This document shows, piece after piece, positions 14,601-18,818 of a stretch of DNA of 18,818 nt (its first letter is position 1; the number at the start of each line of letters is the position of its first letter). Location of the stretch: contig JBOGDS010000072.1 in the NCBI GenBank assembly GCA_050743075.1, forward strand, positions 1-18,818, given 5' to 3'. The translations under genes were made by a program, and so were the position numbers. The notes beneath the pieces were generated by a model. The model ran no database searches and had not been told where the DNA came from. It worked only from the letters and a program-made list of their open reading frames with translations. The DNA comes from JBOGDS01 sp050743075 (GTDB lineage: Bacteria > Actinomycetota > Actinomycetes > Jiangellales > Jiangellaceae).

Positions 14601-16504
14601 GGCGCGGCCTGCCGGCTCTGGTAGCGCAGGCCGAAGTCATAGATGAATGCTGTTCCAGCGGCGTCGCCCTTCCGGATGATCTCGTACGGCCGTTCGTCGA
14701 TGACCTCGACGCCCATCCGGGACACGATCGGGAGCACCTGGGTCAGCGAGATCGGCGAGCCGGTGCGGTAGATCTTGAACCGCCGCTCGTCGGGGTCGCC
14801 GCCGATCGGCCGGTACAGGTTCATGCCCAGGCCGTCGTCGGGCGGGAGGTCTTCCAGCCTGCGGAGGTCGGCGACCGCGGTCCGGGCCGGGAAGTCCTCC
14901 TTGTACGCCTCCGGGAACGCGTCCTTGTACCGTCGCAGGTGACGGGCGGCCTCCTCCTCGCCCAACCGCTCGGCCAGCGTGTCCGCGAACTCGTCGGCCC
15001 AGGCGCGGGTGGCGGTCAGGAGCTGCTTCTCCAGCGCGGGCACGTCGAGCTCGGGCAACACCTGGTTCGGCCGAATCCGGATCACGAAGTGGACCCGAGC
15101 GAGCAGGGACTCCGTGACCAGCGCCGTGTGGTCGATGGACTGCCCGTCCGTCGCGGCAAGAAGGATCCCCTGGATACGCTCCCGGACGTCGGTGTTGTAG
15201 CGGTCTCGGGGCAGGAAGACCAGGCAGGACAGGTAGCGCCCATACACCTCGCGCCGGACGAACAGCCTCAGCTGCCTGCGCTCCCTCAGATTGACGACGG
15301 CGAGCGCCGTCGGCAGCAGCTCCTCGGCGGTGGTCTGGAACAGCTCGTCGCGCGGATAGGTCTCCAGCACCTGCATCAGATCCTTGCCGGAGTGCCCGGC
15401 CGCGGCGAACCCGCTCTGCTCCATCACCTGCTGTACTCGGCGGCGTAGGACCGGTATCCGCAGCACGCTCTCGGTGTAGGCGCCCGAGGTGAACAGCCCG
15501 AGGAAGCGGCGCTCCCCCACGACCTCACCGGACTCGTCAAACGTCTTCACGCCGACGTAGTCGAGGTATGTCGGCCGATGGACCGTCGCCCTCGAGTTGG
15601 CCTTGGTCAGGACCAGCAGGTGTTTCTCCCTCGCCTTGGCGCGGACCTCCGGCGGCAGCCTGGCGAAGGACCCGGACAGCTCCTGGTCCGCACGCAGGAT
15701 GCCGAGCCCGGAGCCGGTGACGGCGCGCAGTACGTCCTCGCCGTCGACGGTGTCGAGTGCGTACTCGCGGTAACCGAGGAAGGTGAAGTGGTCGTCGGCG
15801 AGCCAGCGCAGCAGCTCCTGCGTCTCGACGACCTCCTCGGCTGGAACCGGGAGCGGGTTCTTCTCCAGCTCGGCGGCGATCTCGTCTGCACGCTGGCGCA
15901 TCCGCGGCCAGTCCTCCACCGCCTCCCGGACGTCGCGCAGGACCGAGTCCAGCTCATCGGTGATCTGCTGCAGGTCGTCCGGGTTGGTCTCCCGGTCGAT
16001 CTCGACGTGCATCCAGGACTCGACGAGCGCGTCGGGGGTCTCTGCGAAAAGGGGGTCGGGCTCCGCGAAGTCGCAGACCTCCACCAGGTTCCCGGCGACG
16101 TCGCGCCGGACGACGAACTGTGGGTGGACCACGAGGTGGATCGAGCGCTCCCCCCGCGCGAGCGTCATGGTGATCGAGTCGACCAGGAACGGCATGTCGT
16201 CGGTCACGACCTCCACAACCGTGTGGCCGGAGGCCCAGCCGTGCTCCTCGACCGTCGGCGTGTGGATGCGGACCTGGGACCGGCCCTGCGGCCGCTGCTC
16301 GGCCAGCTGGCGATGGGACGCGGCGGCGCCGTAGACGTCGACGGCATCGCGGTCGACGAGGTCCTCGGGTGCGACGTGCCGGTAATAGCGGCGCAGGAAG
16401 GAATGCTCGTCGGGCCGGGAGTGGCCGCGCGTCCTGTGGTGGTCGGCGACCGTCGCGGCCTTCGCGAGAAGCTCGGACTTGGCTTCGTCGAGCCGGTTGC
16501 GCAT
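11615..16504 (-). CDS. gdh: NAD-dependent glutamate dehydrogenase, large (180-kDa class)
   Basis: The enzyme converts L-glutamate and NAD to 2-oxoglutarate, ammonium and NADH, a catabolic step in the cytoplasm. The 1629-aa length fits the large L-GDH180 class known from Streptomyces and mycobacteria. A long N-terminal regulatory region (ACT-like in this family) precedes the catalytic core. The core shows VGAKGGFVGK with catalytic-lysine candidate K861 and the dinucleotide-site segment GIGDMSGDVFGNG starting at G997. A long helical C-terminal region ends VGLRVVRSLLRAESA. ATG at 16502-16504 (MRNRLDEAKSELLAKAATVA) is chosen over an upstream extension to 16636 that runs through the intergenic repeat. 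It ends in consecutive TGA codons. In mycobacteria this class is regulated by GarA, itself an FHA protein; no link to the FHA gene here is shown. Confidence 0.96.
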   Translation of the reverse strand: MRNRLDEAKSELLAKAATVADHHRTRGHSRPDEHSFLRRYYRHVAPEDLVDRDAVDVYGAAASHRQLAEQRPQGRSQVRIHTPTVEEHGWASGHTVVEVVTDDMPFLVDSITMTLARGERSIHLVVHPQFVVRRDVAGNLVEVCDFAEPDPLFAETPDALVESWMHVEIDRETNPDDLQQITDELDSVLRDVREAVEDWPRMRQRADEIAAELEKNPLPVPAEEVVETQELLRWLADDHFTFLGYREYALDTVDGEDVLRAVTGSGLGILRADQELSGSFARLPPEVRAKAREKHLLVLTKANSRATVHRPTYLDYVGVKTFDESGEVVGERRFLGLFTSGAYTESVLRIPVLRRRVQQVMEQSGFAAAGHSGKDLMQVLETYPRDELFQTTAEELLPTALAVVNLRERRQLRLFVRREVYGRYLSCLVFLPRDRYNTDVRERIQGILLAATDGQSIDHTALVTESLLARVHFVIRIRPNQVLPELDVPALEKQLLTATRAWADEFADTLAERLGEEEAARHLRRYKDAFPEAYKEDFPARTAVADLRRLEDLPPDDGLGMNLYRPIGGDPDERRFKIYRTGSPISLTQVLPIVSRMGVEVIDERPYEIIRKGDAAGTAFIYDFGLRYQSRQAAPEDGRKELFQDAFAAVWRGEAESDGFNALVLGAGLSWRQAAVLRAYAKYLRQAGSTFSQEYLEQALGSHVEIARLLVDLFETRFDPDRFTNDPDARAAAAEETAARVERALDAVASLDQDRILRSFVALVQATSRTNYFRVDSAGRPGEAMSFKLDPPAIPDLPDPRPKFEVWVYSPVVEGVHLRFGAVARGGLRWSDRREDFRTEVLGLVKAQAVKNAVIVPVGAKGGFVGKRLSEPAVDREVWLAEGVECYKTFIRALLDVTDNRAADRSVVPPPRVIRHDADDPYLVVAADKGTATFSDIANEVSAEYGFWLGDAFASGGSAGYDHKAMGITARGAWESVTRHFREMGRDCQQEDFTCVGIGDMSGDVFGNGMLLSQHVRLVAAFDHRHIFLDPDPDAATSYEERRRLFEPPRSTWADYDPALISEGGGIHPRTAKRISLTPQVKRRLGIDATVTDLAPSDLLRAILTAPVDLLWNGGIGTYVKASSESHADVGDKANDALRVDGSELRCGCAGEGGNLGFTQLGRIEYVIAGGRINTDAIDNSAGVDTSDHEVNIKILLDAVVRAGDLTEKQRNELLAEMTDEVGELVLADNYGQNIALASGVAQAANLMHVHRALITKLEAKGKLDRALEFLPTDRQFAERSQAGRGLTSPELAVLLAYTKNTMYAELAASALPDDPYLRNALHAYFPNALRERYPDRIDEHPLRREIITTTVVNELVNQAGTTFGYRLGMETGGALEDLTRAHTVASVIFQMPELMSAVKALDTVVPTDVQTQMRLEGRTITERATRWLAVNRRPPIDIAWQIGFFEAPLARLLAELPEVLVGREHDLFVQRRDALQAAGIPEDLCVRVAVLPPAYAGLGIVETSLTTGTDLIEVARVHFKLGEHLTLGQLLERIVALPRTDRWQTMARAALRDDLHGVQTQLTAQVIQQTDESQDAKARVKAWADSDALVVDRARETLREIVGSETFDLARLSVGLRVVRSLLRAESA

Positions 16505-16699
16505 TGCCTCAGCCCCCGGGATCTGCTGCCGGTACGTCCTCGTACGCGACGTATACGACACTACTGCGCCGCACGCCCAGACGTTCCCGCCCGAGGAGAG
16601 TTGTCCACAGTGGTTCACCCCTACTCCCGTGATCATGTCGACTTAAGACCACGTTTTGCTGGACGTAGTCGACATGATCACGGGAGTTGAGGGCTAGAA
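16505..16699. promoter_or_regulatory. gdh upstream region with DnaA-box-like site and CGTATACG palindrome
   Basis: This 195-bp gap lies between gdh and the end of the tryptophan dioxygenase gene. A CGTATACG palindrome at 16550-16557 gives a TATACG -10-like hexamer on the minus strand, about 50 bases before the gdh ATG, but no good -35 accompanies it. TTGTCCACA at 16601-16609 (plus strand) is an exact actinobacterial DnaA-box sequence. The 21-bp inverted repeat occupies the rest and is listed separately. Confidence 0.3.
16623..16687. repeat. Perfect 21-bp inverted repeat with 23-base loop
   Basis: The arms 16623-16643 and 16667-16687 are exact reverse complements over 21 bp, each beginning ACTCCCGTGATCATGTCGAC on its own outward strand. 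Each arm contains the palindromes TGATCA and GTCGAC. The loop (16644-16666) has CCACGTTTTGCTGG, with short complementary ends. The element starts 12 bp beyond the tryptophan dioxygenase stop. It lacks a T-tract, so it is not a classical intrinsic terminator, though it could still stop transcription or protect mRNA ends. Its perfection suggests a REP-like or small mobile palindromic element. Confidence 0.75.
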
Positions 16700-17497
16700 C
16701 TAGAGCCAGGAGCGCAGCTCCCACAGGACGGGGTAGTAGCGCATGTCCAGGCGTCCTCGCAGGTAGCTGGCACCCGACGAGCCGCCGGTGCCGGTCTTGG
16801 TGCCGATCATGCGTTCCACCATGGTCACGTGGCGGGCACGCCAACCGGTCGCCAGCTCGTCGTGCACGAGCAACGCCTCGGCCAGCTCCCAGATCTCACC
16901 ATAGGTCCCGCGGTCGTGGGCGGCGCCGCGCATGGAGTCGCGGACGTCGTCGTCGGTGGCGGACGGGAGCCCGCGTTCGCGCAGTACGTCGACGAAGGCG
17001 TCCCATAAGGTGGGCTCGGCCAGCCGTCGCCGCAGGCGCCCGCGTTCCTCGTCGCTGACGCCACGGAAGCGCTCGACGAAGGCGGGGTCCTTGGCTCCGG
17101 ACAGGAACTCCAGCTCGCGGAACTGCACTGACTGGAAACCACTGGCCGGAGCGAGCCGCTCCCGGAACTGGAGGAAGTCCTGCGGCGTCATCGTCTCCAG
17201 GACCCCGATCTGCGCGATCAGGATCCGCTCGATCTCGTGAACCCGGATCAACAGGTGCCGGGCCCACCAGAGCTGGCCGTCGGTCATGGCGTCGCGAGCG
17301 GACCCGAGCTCGAACAGGAGTTGCTTGAACCACAACTCGTAGACCTGGTGGATCGTGATGAACAGCAGCTCGTCGTGGGCGTCGGTCGCCAGCCGCTGTT
17401 GGTCGAGCACGGAATCCAGGCGCAGGTAGCTGCCATAGGTGAGCCGGGCGCCGTCCTCGCCGAACCGAGCGGACGGCGGCTGCACGTGCGTGGTCAC
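16700..17497 (-). CDS. kynA: Tryptophan 2,3-dioxygenase
   Basis: This heme enzyme oxidises L-tryptophan to N-formylkynurenine, the first step of the kynurenine pathway. The 265-aa sequence is short but complete for a bacterial enzyme. It shows FITIHQVYELWFKQLLFEL with the active-site H50, QFRELEFLSG with the substrate-binding Arg, HVTMVERMIG with heme-ligand candidate H223, and the GTGGSSGASYL loop (236-246). The start is GTG at 17495-17497 (MTTHVQPPSARFG). No kynureninase or formamidase gene is next to it here, so the rest of the pathway must be elsewhere. The stop is followed by the perfect inverted repeat. It is separated by 81 bp from the next minus-strand gene upstream. Confidence 0.95.
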   Translation of the reverse strand: MTTHVQPPSARFGEDGARLTYGSYLRLDSVLDQQRLATDAHDELLFITIHQVYELWFKQLLFELGSARDAMTDGQLWWARHLLIRVHEIERILIAQIGVLETMTPQDFLQFRERLAPASGFQSVQFRELEFLSGAKDPAFVERFRGVSDEERGRLRRRLAEPTLWDAFVDVLRERGLPSATDDDVRDSMRGAAHDRGTYGEIWELAEALLVHDELATGWRARHVTMVERMIGTKTGTGGSSGASYLRGRLDMRYYPVLWELRSWL

Positions 17498-17578
17498 CCC
17501 GCAACCATAGGAGGTCGCGCACAGGGACTGTCGAGGTCCCGAGCGGCCTCCGCGCGCCGTGAGCAGGCCGGACGCCGG

Positions 17579-18088
17579 TCAGCCGTCGGGTAGCCAGACG
17601 TCCTCGTACGGCACCCGCAACGCCTTCTGGGTTTCGTCGTGCATCGTCGACCCGGTCCAGGATCGCCACTTCTGAGGTGTGATCTCGATCGCGACGTCGT
17701 CAAAGGTGTTCCAGGCCGAGTCGATGTCATCGAGGGCATCGGGGCGGATGTACTTCGCCCGGAGCTGGTGGTTGATCTGCCGGGCATCGGCGCCGCTCAG
17801 TACGCGCCCGGTCCCTTCGGCGCTCACCATCAGGTGGCGGCCGGTCGAGGCGCGCCCCTGGACGATCATCGAGACCCACCCCCTCCGGTCGACGTTGCCG
17901 GCCTTGCGGGTCACCGACGACGTCTCGAAGAACAGCCGCCCGTCCAGCTGGAGGAAGATCACGTACGCGAGATGCACCGAGCCGTCCTCGTTGAGGGTGC
18001 CGACCGTTGCTGTCTCCCGGAGGGCCAGCACCTCCTGGATCTCGTCAGACATCGGGTGAGTGCGGTAGATCTGCTTCGCGTCAGCCAT
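17579..18088 (-). CDS. Pyridoxamine 5'-phosphate oxidase-fold (split-barrel flavin/F420) protein
   Basis: The 169-aa product starts MADAKQIYRTHPMSDEIQEV and then shows the split-barrel pattern ETATVGTLNEDGSVHLAYVI, LDGRLFFETSSVTRKAGNVD and GWVSMIVQGRA. These features match PPOX-family proteins that bind FMN, F420 or heme-type cofactors and act as small oxidoreductases. The Arg-Lys of TSSVTRKAGN is the usual phosphate-contact region. The sequence does not show whether the cofactor is FMN or F420, so the substrate is unassigned. ATG at 18086-18088 lies 7 bp after the stop of the truncated FAD oxidase, so the two may share a transcript. Confidence 0.8.
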   Translation of the reverse strand: MADAKQIYRTHPMSDEIQEVLALRETATVGTLNEDGSVHLAYVIFLQLDGRLFFETSSVTRKAGNVDRRGWVSMIVQGRASTGRHLMVSAEGTGRVLSGADARQINHQLRAKYIRPDALDDIDSAWNTFDDVAIEITPQKWRSWTGSTMHDETQKALRVPYEDVWLPDG

Positions 18089-18095
18089 GCGTTGC

Positions 18096-18710
18096 CTACG
18101 TCGCCGGCCGGATGTTCTGGTTGACGCTGAACAGGTTGTCCGGGTCGTAGGTCGCCTTGACCCTGGCGAGCCGGTCGTAGTTGTCGCGGTAGCTTGCGCG
18201 AACCCGCTCCTGGCCTTCGTCCATCATCATGTTCACGTACGCACCGCCGGCCGAGTAAGGATGCAGCGCCTCGAAGTAGTCGACGCTCCAGGTGCGGACC
18301 TTCTCGACGTTGGCCGGATCGGGGTCGACGCCGGCATAGACCGAACCCCAGGTCGCGTCCCGGTAGCTCCAGGCGGTATCGGCCTTGTCCACGTCGTGCG
18401 CCGCGCCGTCGACGGGGTACATGTGCATCGTCGACTTCATCGTCGGCAGGTTGGCGCCGAACCGCTGGTGGATCTCGACGGCGTCGTCGGGGATCTCGTT
18501 GACGAAGTCAGCCCGCCAGTACCATTGCTCCCCCTTCGGGTAGAGCGCGTCGAAGGCGCTCTGAAGGGTCGCGTGCGGCATCGGCGCGGGCCCGTGCAGC
18601 AGCGGCTCGGGGAGCCCGTCCAGGAACGGCGCCATGGCCTGGCGTGCCTCGTCCTCCTGACCGACGTAGCTCCACACGACGCCGCACACGTTCCGCAGGT
18701 GGATCGGCGG
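18096..18710 (-). pseudogene. Berberine-bridge-type FAD oxidase, C-terminal half only (likely 5'-truncated)
   Basis: The frame from about 18710 to the TAG at 18096-18098 reads PPIHLRNVCGVVWSYVG and then LHGPAPMPHATLQSAFDALY. It continues with LHPYSAGGAYVNMMMDEGQE and ends RYDPDN-like TYDPDNLFSVNQNIRP. This is the substrate-domain and C-terminal part of BBE-type FAD oxidases, where the DPxNLFxxNQNI tail helps hold FAD. The N-terminal PCMH FAD-binding domain, with its covalent His and Cys sites, is missing. Upstream of about 18710 none of the three minus-strand frames reads like this family up to the window edge. A GTG at 18687-18689 could start a 197-aa fragment without a flavin site. I therefore read it as a remnant; a distant frameshift or assembly join is the alternative. 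Confidence 0.65.
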
Positions 18711-18818
18711 ATTCTGGCGGTTGTCGCAACGCGGACGTCTCGCCAGCGGTTGGTCGACGAGACCGGTTCCAGGGTAGCTATGTGGCCTTGGGGTCGATAC
18801 TGGGCATCGTGGCGGCTG
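18711..18818 (-). other. Unassigned right edge upstream of the oxidase remnant
   Basis: The last 108 bases hold no confident gene. One minus-strand frame is open through to the oxidase remnant but its residues (SYPGTGLVDQPLARRPRCDN) do not look like an FAD-binding domain. Another ends MPSIDPKAT before a stop, which might be the tail of a protein that begins beyond the window. Confidence 0.3.

Noticed and set aside
16505..16636. N-terminal extension of the glutamate dehydrogenase to 16636
   Set aside because: It begins inside the inverted repeat and encodes no family-like residues; the ATG at 16504 gives the expected N-terminus.
15578..16690. 370-codon plus-strand open frame opposite the gdh N-terminus
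   Set aside because: Shadow frame that also runs through the intergenic inverted repeat; no family features.
1..18818. CRISPR arrays, tRNA or rRNA genes
   Set aside because: I saw no regularly spaced repeats, no cloverleaf-type motif sets and no rRNA-like conserved segments.

Overview
The window is very GC-rich with strong third-position GC bias, GTG/TTG starts, a 180-kDa-class NAD-glutamate dehydrogenase, WXG100 and FHA-FtsK secretion genes and an actinobacterial-style Tad locus. These point to a high-GC Actinomycetota chromosome; the genus cannot be fixed from sequence reading alone.

Layout, left to right. (1) The 3' end of an IS630-like transposase (1-107, +) enters at the left edge. (2) A tightly packed minus-strand block runs from 5926 down to 295: tadA/cpaF ATPase, tadB, tadC, a tiny Flp-like pilin, two TadE-like minor pseudopilins, a TadG-like protein and, 17 bp further on, prfB (release factor 2). 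Most Tad neighbours overlap by 1-4 bases, the mark of a translationally coupled operon. (3) A 259-bp divergent intergenic region (5927-6185) separates the Tad operon from a 1425-aa FHA / two-TM / triple FtsK-type ATPase on the plus strand (6186-10463), of the EssC/EccC kind that powers type VII secretion. (4) Tail to tail with it lie a VapBC-type toxin-antitoxin pair with a twin-palindrome operator (10470-11117) and a single WXG100 protein with a YxxxE export-type motif (11140-11433). (5) A 1629-aa NAD-dependent glutamate dehydrogenase (11615-16504), an intergenic stretch with a DnaA-box-like 9-mer and a perfect 21-bp inverted repeat, then tryptophan 2,3-dioxygenase, a PPOX-type flavin-fold protein, and the C-terminal half of a berberine-bridge-type FAD oxidase that seems to have lost its N-terminal FAD domain.

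How they may work together. The Tad block would assemble an Flp-type pilus; prepilin peptidase, CpaB/RcpC-type and TadZ-type partners are not in the window. The FHA-FtsK ATPase and the lone WXG100 protein look like a reduced type VII-like export pair with no EccB, EccD, EccE, mycosin or EsaA/EssA/EssB partner in sight, now split by a toxin-antitoxin module. The right-hand part is amino-acid catabolism (glutamate to 2-oxoglutarate, tryptophan to N-formylkynurenine). The best candidate for an under-described system is the Tad / FHA-FtsK / WXG100 neighbourhood with its shared divergent control region.
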